In this document: piece by piece, positions 47,001 to 57,396 of the stretch
Numbering within the stretch: position 1 is the first letter of the stretch
Layout of the letters: the number at the start of each line of letters is the position of its first letter
Assembly (NCBI RefSeq): GCF_904849725.1
Contig: NC_058519.1
Span: forward strand, 359,011,974 to 359,075,973
DNA length: 64,000 nt
Direction: 5' to 3'
DNA from: Hordeum vulgare subsp. vulgare
Lineage: Eukaryota; Streptophyta; Magnoliopsida; Poales; Poaceae
Position numbers and translations under genes: made by a program
The notes under the pieces: model-generated
Told to the model about the DNA's origin: nothing
Database searches by the model: none
The model's input: only the letters and a program-made list of their open reading frames with translations

Positions 47001-50000
47001 CCTGGCTTGGCCCAGAGGCCCCCTCATCTTCTTCCGTTCGGGAAAAAATCATTTTGGGGTTTTTATTCCGTTTGGACTCCGTTCCAAAATCAGATATGCA
47101 AAGAGTTAAAAACACAGAAAAAACAGGAACTGGCACTTGGCCCTGAATTAATAAGTTAGTCCCAAAAAAGAAATAAAAGGTACATAAAACATCCAAAGAT
47201 GACAAGATAACAGCGTGAAACCATAAAAAAATATAGATATGTTTGAGACGTATCAGTTATCATGGCATTGTTGAGAGGCTGATATTTAACATGTGGTAGG
47301 CAACGAGACATAATCGATAGAAGCGGTAAAACTAGCATAGCAATGATAGTAATGGTATCTGGGGAAATGGTCATCTTGCCTGAGATCCCACTTGGAAGAA
47401 GAACAACTCCGAGAAGTCGGCGAACCAACGTAGTCGAACGGGTCCTCACATTCCGACACGCTTGCGGAACTCTATCAAGATGGAGCAAACCGGAAACAAA
47501 CATCAACGCAAATATTCACCACACGATGCACAACATGATGCACAACCTACTATGATGCATGATCAGATCAAAATGCAAGGGGATGGCATGGCGATAAACC
47601 TCACACAACACTACACATTAAGTGAAGCTTAATATGCAACGAGTTGCATATCGACGAAACTCCACGTTTAATTATTAGTTCACTGCCGTTAATTTACACG
47701 GCAATATTAAATTGTTGTTAACATGGCAAGGGTGAAGCGATGATCCTACATGTCATCCTAGTCGGCTAACACGCGGGACTTAGATCGTAGCTACGTTACA
47801 AGAGACATGCAACACAAGATATCATGCCATGAATGCGTCATGCATGCAAGTCACAACAACACGGGCAAGAGAAGGAAACAAGTGTCCCCACGGCGAGCAA
47901 AAGGGAACCATGGTGGTAAAACGGAAACAATGCCACGACAATGTTCCTATCCCGATAACTCGAAGAGGTACCGGTGCCAATGAATAGGAAACAGGTGCGA
48001 GAAAGCTAAATAAAGATGGGGTGATCCTGGTTACCGGGTTCCCATGTGTCGAGGGCACGACGAAAAGGAAGACAACGTGCAACGGGCAAACCTAGGACGC
48101 AAACATGCGATACATCTCATACATCATATGCACATGGTCACGACAACGTCCCATCGGTAGACCTTCGAAGCGTGCGAATCGGAGGGGTCGGGTCATCGCG
48201 GTATGAACTTAGGACATCGTGGTCGTCGTGGAGGTCGTGGTACACGTCTCGTCGATGATAGTCGTTCGCTTGGCGTCGGTACTCGGGTCTTCGGCGTCTG
48301 TAGTCGAACACGTTTCCGGGGGGGGGGGGGGTCGTTGAGGACGTCGTGGACTCGGCGAGCTTATTGATTCCACGGCGTCGGGGATGGTGCACACGGCCTT
48401 CGGCGACGGTAACCAGCGACACAACAGCAACACGACGCAAGCAGCAAAGCGGCATCACGCAACCAACAGCAAGGCAAACTAGCTCTATCTAGCAGCAGCT
48501 AGCTTGCAGCCTATCAGGCAACCAACACAAGCTACGACAAGGCAAGCAGCAACTAGCAACACTAGCAAACAGCAGCTACAACAAGCTAGCATCCGGCTAG
48601 CAGCTACAGCTAGCATCACTAGTAGCTAGCAACTATGAGCAACAAGAGCATCGGCCAGCGGTGCAGCAGAACAATGCATCGGCAACAACCAGCAAGGCAT
48701 TGCTAGCAATAATATGGCAAGCAGCCTCGGGCAACAGCAAGCAGGCAACAACTCGGCAACAAGCAAGAGCTAGCGGCAGGTAAAGCACAGTAGCAGCAAC
48801 AGCAACGGGACAGCAGGCAGCAACAGGCAACGGCTCAGCTAGCTCGGCAGGAGGGGCCCGGGGTTCCTGGAGGCTACCTTGGCGCGCACGGGGTAGGCTA
48901 ACGGTGAGGGGGACCTCCGGCGACAGGGGAGAGACACCGGGGTGGCTCGGGCGGCGACCACCGGCGGGGAACCTCGGCCGAGGCTGGCGGCGCGGGGAAA
49001 CGGGCACCTGTTGGCGAGGCGAGCACGAGGGGCACAACGGCGGCGGCAGGAGGAGCCATGGCGGCTCCAGGCGAGCACCGGCGGGGTGCGGGGGGCGCGG
49101 GAGACAGCGTGGCAGCACGGCGCGGGAGGCCAGGGCGAACGGTGGGAGCAAGGGCAGCGCGGGGGGCTGCCGGAGGGTGCAGGCGGCAAGACCGGGTGAC
49201 TGGAGGCGGCGACCGGCTGAGGGTCTCGGGAGGCGCGCACGGCTTGGCGGGCGACACGGCGGGGCGCGCGGGAACGGGGCCAGCACGGGGGGGATGCAGG
49301 AGGCCAGGGGCATGGCAGTTCGGGCAGGGGAGACGAGGTGCGGCGCTTAGGGGAGGCGAGCATGGGAGGCCAGGGAGGAAGAGGGATTGGGATCGGGGCA
49401 GAGGAGAGGGACGAGGGAGAGGGGATCGGCAGGTGGACGAGGGGAAACGGCTGCGGGATGGCTCCTGGCTGCGCTAGGGTTTGGGGCCAGTTGGGCCTTG
49501 GGCCTTGGCCGGCTGGCTCCTCTCCCTCTCTCTCTATTTTATTTTTCTATTTTTTTATTTTTAAAAATAAAAAAACACACCCCAAAATAAAAGGTTTTAA
49601 CAAACAAAAAAAAACTCTTTGGCTCCTTTAAAAACCATACCCCAACTATAAGAAATAGTTGGGCATTTTTTTAAATGAATAAAAAAATAAAACCTTTTTT
49701 TAAAGAATACAATAAAACCCTTTTTACAAGAGATTAAAATAAACCCCTTTTCAGAAATAGAAAGAGACTCTAATTTTAAAATAAAGACAAAAGGAAAAAA
49801 ATAGAGGAAACCCAAGGGCTTGCCCCCACATTTAATAAAAGGACCTTTGATAGAAGACGAATATTTTGAAGGGGTTAAAACTAAAACTTTAAAACAGCCA
49901 CGACATAAAACAAGAGAGGAGAGAAGGGAGTTACTATCGCACTTGAAGCACACACACTCAAAACACCACACACAAGAGATGATGCAAGATGCCATGCATG

Positions 50001-50102
50001 ATGCGACGATGCAAACTAAATGATAATGCCACAAAATAAAATAACCCCACGGAAACGGAAATAAAGGGGAATCTTCTGGAACGTTGGTCTCGGGCTGTCA
50101 CA
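44079..50102 (-). repeat. 5' LTR of the second Gypsy element (split by a solo LTR)
   Basis: It totals 6024 bp, or about 4.4 kb without the 1620-bp solo LTR and its duplicated 5 bp. The TG...CA ends are intact. It contains a G14 run (48318-48331; only G6 at the matching place in the other LTR), an agc/cta-rich stretch (48480-48830), a GC-rich domain (48840-49480), an AAACCCTAG box on the minus strand (49482-49474), and a T/A-rich part (49530-49900). Confidence 0.88.
45636..47255 (-). mobile_element. solo LTR of an Athila-like Gypsy element
   Basis: 1620 bp. On the minus strand it starts TGATACGTCTCAAAC and ends CAACTGACATCA. The target duplication gttat is perfect (45631-45635 and 47256-47260), and the other LTR of the host element shows the uninterrupted site (gaaggttatcatgg, about 29670). 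No internal sequence remains, the result of recombination between two LTRs. Near its 3' end the minus strand reads GGCGCCGTTGCAAGG, resembling the Athila primer-binding site. Confidence 0.93.
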
Positions 50103-50107
50103 GTGAC

Positions 50108-50146
50108 CCCACTGGTTTATCACTCGACAAGGTCTGCCCTGACGAG
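50108..50146 (+). mobile_element. short remnant of the Tat-lineage element between two insertions
   Basis: This is 39 bp between the target duplication of the second Gypsy element (ends 50107) and the LTR of the Athila-like element (starts 50147). It should be the continuation of 28116. The last five bases (acgag, 50142-50146) are the expected target duplication of the next insertion; their partner lies outside the window. Confidence 0.65.
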
Positions 50147-51627
50147 TGCTACCTCTTGAGCTTGCATTGGTTTTTCCCTTGAAGAGGAAAAGGTGATGCA
50201 TCACAGTAGCAGTAAGTATTTCGCTCAGTTTGAGAACCAAGGTATCAATCCAGTAGGAGTGTCAAGCCAAGTCTCCAAAGTACCTGCGCAAAAACAGCAA
50301 ACTTGCACCCAACGCGACAAAGGGGTAGTCAATCCCTTCACGATTGATTGCAAGGTGAGATCTGAAGGCGGAAAGTGCAACAAAGTGAAAGTGTAGGGCT
50401 GAAAATATGATGTGAAGTAGACCCGGGGGCCATAGAGTTCACAAGAGGCTTCTCTCATGATAGCAAATATTACGTGGGTGAACGAATTACTGTCGAGCAA
50501 TTGATAGAACCGCGCAAAGTCATGACGATATCTAAGGCAATGATCATACATATAGGCATCATGTCCGAGACAAGTAGACCGGTACTTTCTGCATCTACTA
50601 CTATTACTCCACACATCGACCGCTATCCAGCATGCATCTAGTGTATTGAGTTCATGACAAACAGAGTAACGCCTTAAGCAAGATGACATGATGTAGAGGG
50701 ATAAATTCATGCAATAGATATAAACCCCATATTTTTACCCTTGATGGGAACAACACGATGCGTGCCTCGCTACCCCTTCTGTCACTGGGTGAGGTCACCG
50801 CACGCTATGAACCCAAAACCAAGCACTTCTCCCATTGCAAGAATCATAGATCAAGTTGGCCAAAAAAAACCCACAACTCGAAGAGAATTACGAGGATATG
50901 AAATCATGCATATAAGAGATCGTTAGAAACTCAAATAAGAGTCATAGATAATCTGATCATAAATCCACAATTCATCGGATCTCGACAAACACACCACAAA
51001 AGAAGATTACATCGGATAGATCTCCATGAAGATCATGGAGAACTTTGTATTGAAGATCCAAGAGAGAGAAGAAGCCATCTAGCTACTAGCTACGGACCTG
51101 AAGGTCTATGGTGAACTACTCACGCATCATTGGAGAGGCAATGGTGTTGATGAAGAAGCTCTCCGTGTCTGAATCCCCCCTCCGGCAGGGCACCAGAACG
51201 TGCCCCAGATGGGATCTTGCAGAGAGAGAAGCTTGCGGCGGCGAAAAAGTATTTTCGTGGCTCACTCCCGTGGTTTTGGGATTTTCGGTGATTTATAGGC
51301 GGAAGAAGTAGGGCAGAGGATCCACAGGGGGCCCACAAGCCTTCTAGGCGCCCCTAGGCCATGGCTTTGGGGCTTGTGGCCTCCCTTGGTGCCCTCTGCC
51401 CTGCGTATCTTCTATTCCGGAAAAAATCTTTTCGGAGGTTTTACTCCGTTTGGACTCCGTTTGATATTCTCCTGTGAAAAAGGGCAAAAACACGGAAAAA
51501 ACAGGAACTGGCACTGAGTTAATAAGTTAGTCCCAAAAAAGATATAAAATGCATACAAAACATCCAAAGATTGACAAGATAATAGCATGGAACCATAAAA
51601 AATTATAGATACGTTGGAGACGTATCA
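50147..51627 (-). repeat. 3' LTR of the minus-strand Athila-like element
   Basis: 1481 bp, ending (plus-strand view) agacgtatca at 51627 and starting tgctacctc at 50147. It is similar along its length to the plus-strand LTR at 55626-57180 but ends about 70 bp earlier at the side facing the PBS. Confidence 0.85.
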
Positions 51628-54420
51628 AGCATCCCCAAGCTTAACTCCTGCTCGTCCTCGAGTAGGGAAGTGATAAAGACTGAATTTTTGATGTGGAATG
51701 CTACCTAGCATATTTGACCTTTGTAACTTCTTTCATGTGACATGAATGTTCAGTTCCGTAAGATTCAAAACAATAGTTTTCTATTGACATGAAAACAATA
51801 ATACTTCAAGCAAACTAGCAAGGTAATCATGAAATTTTGAAACAATGAGTCCAAAGAATGTTATCCCTACAAAATCATATAGTGTGGCTATGCTCCATCA
51901 TCCCCACACAATGAATTTAAATCATGCACAACCCCGGTATTGGCCAAGTAATTGTCTTCGCACTCTTACTTTCTCAAACCCTTTTCAACTCTCACGCAAT
52001 ACATGAGCATGAGCCATGGATATAGCACTATAGGTGGAATAGAGTGTGGTGGAGGTTGTGAGGTAAAAAGGAGGAGATGGTCACATCGACTCGGCGTATC
52101 AAAGGGCTATGGAGATGCCCATCAATAGATATCAATGTGAAAGAGTAGGGATTACCATGCAATGGATGCACTTAGAGCTATAAGTATGTGATAGCTCAAA
52201 AGGAGAACTAGTGGGTGTGCATCCAACTTGCTTGCTCACGAAGACCTAGGGCAATTTTGAGGAAGCCCATCATTGGAATATACAAGCCAAGTTACATAAT
52301 GAAGATTCCCACTAATATATGGTGGTGACAAAACAAGAGACTCTCAATCATGAAGAACATGGTGCTATTATGAAGTACAAGTGTGGAAAAAGATAGTAAC
52401 ATTGTCCCTTCTCTCTTTTTCTCTTTTTTTGTTTGGGATCTTTGGCCTCTTTCCATATCTCTTTTTTTTGTGTGGGCAACTTTGGCCTCTTTTTTTTATT
52501 TCCTCACATGGGACAATGCTCTAATAATGATGATCATCACACTTTCATTTACTCCCAGCTCAATGCTTAGAACGATGATGACTCTATAGGAAATGCCTCC
52601 AGTAGTGTACCGGGATGTGCAACGATCTAGCTTGGCGTATGACGTTGAAACATCTCGCTAGCTATCTTACGATCATGCAATGGCAATATGTAAGTGAAGT
52701 CACAAGTCATGAGACGAAACAGTGGGAGTTGCATGGAAATATATCTCGGAATGGCTATGAAAAGGCCATGATAGGTAGGTATGGTGGCTGTTTTGAGGAA
52801 GGTCTATGGTGGTTTTGTGTACCGGCGAAAGTTGCACGGCACTAGAGAGGCTAGAAATGGTGGAAGGTGAAAGTGCATCTATACCATGGACTCACATTAG
52901 TCATGAAGAACTCACATACTTATTGCGAAAGTTTTTATTAGTAATCGAAACAAGGTGTTAAACGCATACTCCTAGGGGAAGGGTTGGTAAGTGTTAACCA
53001 CCGCGCAATCCCGACCGCAACACAAAGGATGACAATCAATAAATAAATTATGCTCCGACTTCCGAACATAGTGGTTCACCATACGTGCATGTTACGGGAA
53101 TCACTAACTTCAACACAAGTATTTCTTGATTCACAACACCCTACTAACATGACTCTTAATATTACCAAATCCATGTCTCAAAACTAATTGAGAGGAATCA
53201 AAATTATCTTTCTAATCAGTGCACAAGAATATGGAAGTTTTATTGTATCCTCCTTGGATGCCTATCATCTTTAGGACTACTTTCATAGCACAAACCAACT
53301 ACCAAGTTACTCAGAGAGAGCACGCTCAAAAAGATATAAGTGAAGATCGAGAGTTCTTATTTCTCCAAAATATGACACAGTCGTGCTCTAAAAGATCTAA
53401 GTGAAGCACTCAGAGCAAAGTTATCTAGCTCAAAAGATATAAGTGAAGCACATGTGAGCTAAATTGCCTAACTCAAAAGATATAAGCGAAGCTCAATGAG
53501 TATTCTAGCATATTCACGATGAGTGCATGTCTCTCTCAAAAGGTGTGCAGCAAGGATGATTGTGACACAACAAAAAGAAAAAGACTCCTATAATACATGA
53601 CGCTCCAAGGAAAACACATATCATATGGTGAATAAAAATATATCTCCAAGTAATGTTACCGATGGATTGAAGACGAAAGAGGGGATGCCTTCCCGGGGCA
53701 TACCCAAGCTTAGGCTTTTTGGTGTCCTTGAATTTGGCTTGGGATGCCTTGGGAATCCCCAAGCTTGAGCTCTTTCCACTCTTTATCCATTTTTCCATGA
53801 GAACATCACCCAAAACTTGAAAACTTCACAACAAAAATCTTAAACAGAAACTCGTGATATCATTAGCACAAGCAAACAAACTACCACCTCTTTAGGTACT
53901 GTAGCAAACTTGATTTCTATTTATATTGGTGTTAGATTACTGTATCCTCACTTTTTCATGGCTAGTACCCCCCGATACTATCCATAGTTTCATCAAAATA
54001 AGCAATCAATACAACAAAAACAAAATCTTTCAAAAACAGACCAGTCTGTAGCAATCTGTATAATTCGTATACTTCTGGTATCTCAAACATTCTAAACAGT
54101 TACGACAATTTGGGCAATTGGCATATCAATCATCAGCAAAAAGAATCAACTCAAAAGCTCTTTCTGGATAATAATGCAAAAAAAAAATTCGTGAGCGCAA
54201 AGTTTCTGTCTTTTTCAGCAAGATCAAACAACCATCACCAAAACTAGTCATAAAGGTTTTACTTGGCACAAACACAAAAAGAAACACAAAAAACACAATC
54301 AAAACATAATTATGATGGTGTGGACACAACAAAATAGAAAGCAAAAAAGCAAAGATAAATTCATTGGGTTGCCTCCCAACAAGCGCTATTGTTTAATGCC
54401 CTTAGCTAGGCATTGACAAT
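51628..54420 (-). other. PPT and 3' non-coding region of the minus-strand Athila-like element
   Basis: The PPT complement (agcatccccaagctt) borders the LTR. The rest has no supported gene. It is collinear with 59483-62129 of the plus-strand relative, in inverted orientation; shared landmarks include the 'aagcttggggatgcc ... aaggcatcccctctttcg' stretch (53680-53770 against 60120-60220) and the 'cctagctaagggc ... gggaggcaaccc' block right after the ORF. Confidence 0.8.
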
Positions 54421-55179
54421 TCAATGATGCTCACATAAAAGATAGCAATCGGTCACGAAGAGAGCATCATAAAGCATGTGGAAATCACATATAAGTCTAA
54501 CATACTTCCTACACATAGGAATTTTATAGGAAAACAGATTGTCAAGACAATCAATAGTTACCATATGCAAGGAAGAAGAAAGAGACAATAGCAATCTCAA
54601 CATAACGAGAGGTGATTTAGTGATATGAGAGTTTCTACCACAATATTTTCCTCTCTCAAAACAATTACATGTGGAATCATTTTCAAATTCAACAATATAA
54701 CTATCACATAGGATATTCTTTTGATGATCCACATGCATGCAAGGTTGACGCTCTTCAAAAATAGTGGGACTATCATCAACTAAAGCCATGACTTCTCCAA
54801 ACCCACTTTCAATATTATTGCAAATATCATATTCATCATGAGGCTTAAACAAATTTTCAAGATCATAAGAAAAATCATCACCCCAATCATGATCATTGCA
54901 ACGAGTAGTGGACATAGAAAAACTAGCATCCCCAAGCTTAGGGTTTTGCATATTTTTAGCATGATTGACACTAATAGGATTTATAGTGAAACCATTGCAA
55001 TCATGCTTTTCATTCAAGGAGCCCTCGTGAATCACTTCATAAATTTCTTCATCACGATTTTCAGATTCACGCATCTCAAGCAAAACTCCATAGAGAAAGT
55101 CAAGTGCACTGAACTCACTAGCAATTGGATCAACATAATTGGATCTCTTAAAGAGATTAGCAAGTGGATGAGGATCCAT
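54421..55179 (-). CDS. unknown ORF of the Athila-like element (252 aa)
   Basis: An uninterrupted frame starts MDPHPLANLFKRSNY at 55179 and stops at 54421-54423. The composition is acidic and asparagine-rich in the first two thirds (ISVNHAKNMQNPKLGDASF, DHDWGDDFSYDLENL), with several cysteines later. A leucine-rich stretch follows (MLRLLLSLSSSL). I recognise no gag, protease or enzyme motif. It occupies exactly the place where the plus-strand relative has gag-protease. It begins about 250 bp after the PBS and ends where the shared 3' non-coding region starts. Being open over 252 codons in a repetitive element suggests recent or selected coding. The function is unknown. Confidence 0.6.
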   Translation of the reverse strand: MDPHPLANLFKRSNYVDPIASEFSALDFLYGVLLEMRESENRDEEIYEVIHEGSLNEKHDCNGFTINPISVNHAKNMQNPKLGDASFSMSTTRCNDHDWGDDFSYDLENLFKPHDEYDICNNIESGFGEVMALVDDSPTIFEERQPCMHVDHQKNILCDSYIVEFENDSTCNCFERGKYCGRNSHITKSPLVMLRLLLSLSSSLHMVTIDCLDNLFSYKIPMCRKYVRLICDFHMLYDALFVTDCYLLCEHH

Positions 55180-55432
55180 ATCAATTGATTTTCACAAGCG
55201 AAGATGCAAGCATATTGAAGGCACATAGCATACAAGCAAAGGAAAGGCAAACAAAAAAGGCAAATATTTTTAATTTTTTTTGTTTTTCAGAAGTGGGGGA
55301 GAGGAAAACGAGAGGCAAAAAAAGTAAATGCAAGAGATGAGTTTGCGACAGTTACTTGGATAAGCTTCACTTAGAATAATCCCCGGTGCCAAAAATTGAC
55401 ATGTTGAAGGGAGACTATTCTTGACTTGATAC
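55180..55432 (-). other. leader of the minus-strand Athila-like element
   Basis: This lies between the PBS and the unknown ORF. It shares several blocks with the plus-strand leader (57209-57396), such as the minus-strand text CTCTTGCATTTACTTT and CTCGTTTTCCTCTCCCC, separated by indels. Confidence 0.65.
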
Positions 55433-55450
55433 TCCCCGGCAACGGCGCCA
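55433..55450 (-). other. primer-binding site of the minus-strand Athila-like element
   Basis: The minus strand reads TGGCGCCGTTGCCGGGGA, the site complementary to tRNA-Asp that is typical of Athila elements, 11 bases from the LTR end at 55462. Confidence 0.88.
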
Positions 55451-55461
55451 GAAATTCTTCT

Positions 55462-55625
55462 TGCAACCTCTTGAGCTTGCGTTAGTTTTTCCCTTGAAGA
55501 GGAAAGGGTGATGCAGCACAGTAGCAGTAAGTATTTCCCTCAGTTTGAGAACCAAGGTATCAATCCAGTAGGAATATCAAGCCAAGTCTCCAAAGTACCT
55601 GCGCAAAAACAACAAACTTGCACCC
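55462..55625 (-). repeat. 5' LTR of the minus-strand Athila-like element, inner piece
   Basis: These are the last 164 bp of the LTR before the PBS side. The LTR is interrupted at 55625 by the plus-strand element and resumes at 63695. Confidence 0.85.
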
Positions 55626-57180
55626 TGATACGTCTCCAACGTATCTATAATTTTTTATCGTTTCATGTTATTATGTTGTCAAACTTTGGATGTTTTGCAT
55701 GCCTTATATATATATTTTGGGACTAACTTATTAACTCAGTGCTAAGTGCCAGTTCCTGTTTTTTCCATGTTTTTGACCCCTTTCAGAGGAGATTCTAAAA
55801 CGGAGTCCAAACTGAATAAAATCCCCGAAAAGAATTTTTCGTAACGGAAGAAGATCAGGAGACTTGAGAGCCAAGGCAGGGGGCCCCAGGGGCCCCACAA
55901 GCCCTCACCCCGCGGCCAGGGGGAGGCCGCGGCCCACAGGCTTGTGGGCCCCCTGGACCTCCTTTGCCCTAGGGTTTGCGCCTATATATCCCCAAAAATT
56001 CCACGTAAAAAAAGGAGATCATTGAAAGTACTTTTCCACCACCGCAAGCTTCTGTCTCCGCAAGATCCCATCTGGGGCACGTTCTGGTGCCCTGCCGGAG
56101 GGGGATTCGGATACGGAGGCTTCTTCATCAACACCATGACCTCTTCGATGATGCGTGAGTAGTTCACCATAGACCTACGGGTCCATAGCTAGTAACTAGA
56201 TGGCTTCTTCTCTCTCTTGGATCTTCAATACAAAGTTCTCCATGATCTTCATGGAGATCTATCCGATGTAATCTTCTTTTGTGGTGTGTTTGTCGAGATC
56301 CGATGAATTGTGGATTTATGATCAGATTATCTATGAATCTTATTTGAGTTTTTCTGATCTCTCTTATGCATGATTTCATATCCTTGTAATTCTCTTCGAG
56401 TTGTGGGTTTTGTCTGGCCAACTAGATCTATGATTCTTGCAATGGGAGAAGTGCTTGGTTTTGGGTTCATACCGTGCGGTGACCTCACCCAGTGACAGAA
56501 GGGGTAGCGAGGCACGTATCGTTTTGTTGCCATCAAGGGTAAAAAGATGGAATTTTCATCATTGGTTAGAGATTATCCCTCTACATCATGTCATCTTGCT
56601 TAAGGCGTTACTCTGTTCGTCATGAACTCAATACACTAGATGCATGATGGATAGCGGTTCATGTGTGGAGTAATAGTAGTAGATGCAGAAAGTATCGGTC
56701 TACTTGTCTCTGACGTGATGCCTATATGTATGATCATTGCCTTAGATATCGTCATGACTTTGCACGGTTCTATCAATTGCTCGACAGTAATTTGTTCACC
56801 CACCGTAATACTTGCTATTTAGGGAAGCCTCTAGCGAACACTATGGCCCCCAGGGTCTACTCCACACCATATTTTTAGCCTTACACTTTTTACTTCGTTG
56901 CACTTTCCGCCTTCAGATCTCACTTTGCAAACAATTTTGAAGGGATTGACAACCCCTTTATAGCGTTGGGTGCAAGCTCTTTCGTGTTTGCGCAGGTACT
57001 CTGGACTTGAGGAGATTCTCCTACTGGATTGATACCTTGGTTCTCAAACTGAGGGAAATACTTACTGCTCCTGTGCTGCATCACCCTTTCCTCTTCAAGG
57101 GAAAAACCAACGCAAAGCTCAAGAGAGGACAGAAGGATATCTGGCGCCACTACCGGGGAAGGACTTTTGTTGACGTACCA
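55626..57180 (+). repeat. 5' LTR of the plus-strand Athila-like element
   Basis: 1555 bp. A TATA box (tatatat, 55983-55989) follows a ctagggttt box. Close to the 3' end it carries ctggcgccactaccggggaagga (57141-57163), a diverged copy of the PBS region that follows the LTR. Confidence 0.9.
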
Positions 57181-57190
57181 GAAGGATTTC

Positions 57191-57208
57191 TGGCGCCGTT
57201 GCCGGGGA
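57191..57208 (+). other. primer-binding site of the plus-strand Athila-like element
   Basis: TGGCGCCGTTGCCGGGGA, the tRNA-Asp type of Athila elements, 10 bases after the LTR. Confidence 0.9.
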
Positions 57209-57396
57209 GGATCAAGTCAAGAACTCATCCAAGTAGGTGTCGCAAACTGATCTCTTGCATTTACTTTGTTTGCCAGTTGCCTCTCGTTTTCCTCTCCCCC
57301 ACTTCACAATTTGCCTTTTTCGTTTGCCTTTCCGTTCGCCCTTTTTCTCGCTTGCTCTTTGTTCGCTTGTGTGCTTGCTTGATTGCTGAAGTCACC

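Larger units (their letters stand above)
28117..50102 (-). mobile_element. second Ty3/Gypsy element with ~4.4-kb LTRs, minus strand, internally deleted
   Basis: The ends are TGTCACGCCC (28117) and GGGCTGTCACA (50102), flanked by a perfect 5-bp target duplication: gtgac at 28112-28116 and 50103-50107. The complete 5' LTR (44079-50102) holds a solo LTR. About 1.85 kb of leader (42225-44078) follows the PBS. Gag-pol is absent. The 3' LTR is partial (28117-31991) and meets a tandem BARE structure (31992-42206). The simplest reading is a BARE insertion into the 3' LTR followed by a deletion. That deletion removed gag-pol, the rest of the 3' LTR and one end of the BARE insertion. The long LTR and Met-type PBS fit a Tekay/Del-type chromovirus, which I cannot confirm without pol. 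Confidence 0.85.
10933..50146 (+). mobile_element. Tat-lineage Ty3/Gypsy retrotransposon (outermost element of the nest)
   Basis: Visible segments are 10933-13063, 21664-28116 and 50108-50146; the 3' LTR is not in the window. Order: 5' LTR, PBS, gag, PR, RT, RNase H, a second RNase H, integrase, a tandem-repeat block, and an antisense extra ORF. The dual RNase H and the extra ORF between pol and the 3' LTR are the marks of the Tat (Retand/RIRE2-like) lineage. It is interrupted by a Copia element at 13064, a Gypsy element at 28117 and an Athila-like element at 50147. The reading frame has many stops, several compatible with C-to-T change. I do not assign a family name. Confidence 0.85.

Noticed and set aside
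48633..49313. 226-codon minus-strand open frame and neighbours
   Set aside because: It has the same GC-rich LTR domain origin as 31035-31835 and no conserved reading frame between the two LTR copies.
53514..53813. 99-codon frame (and its counterpart 60081-60392)
   Set aside because: It recurs in both Athila-like elements only because the 3' non-coding region is shared. It lacks conservation of its full length between the two copies and has no motif.
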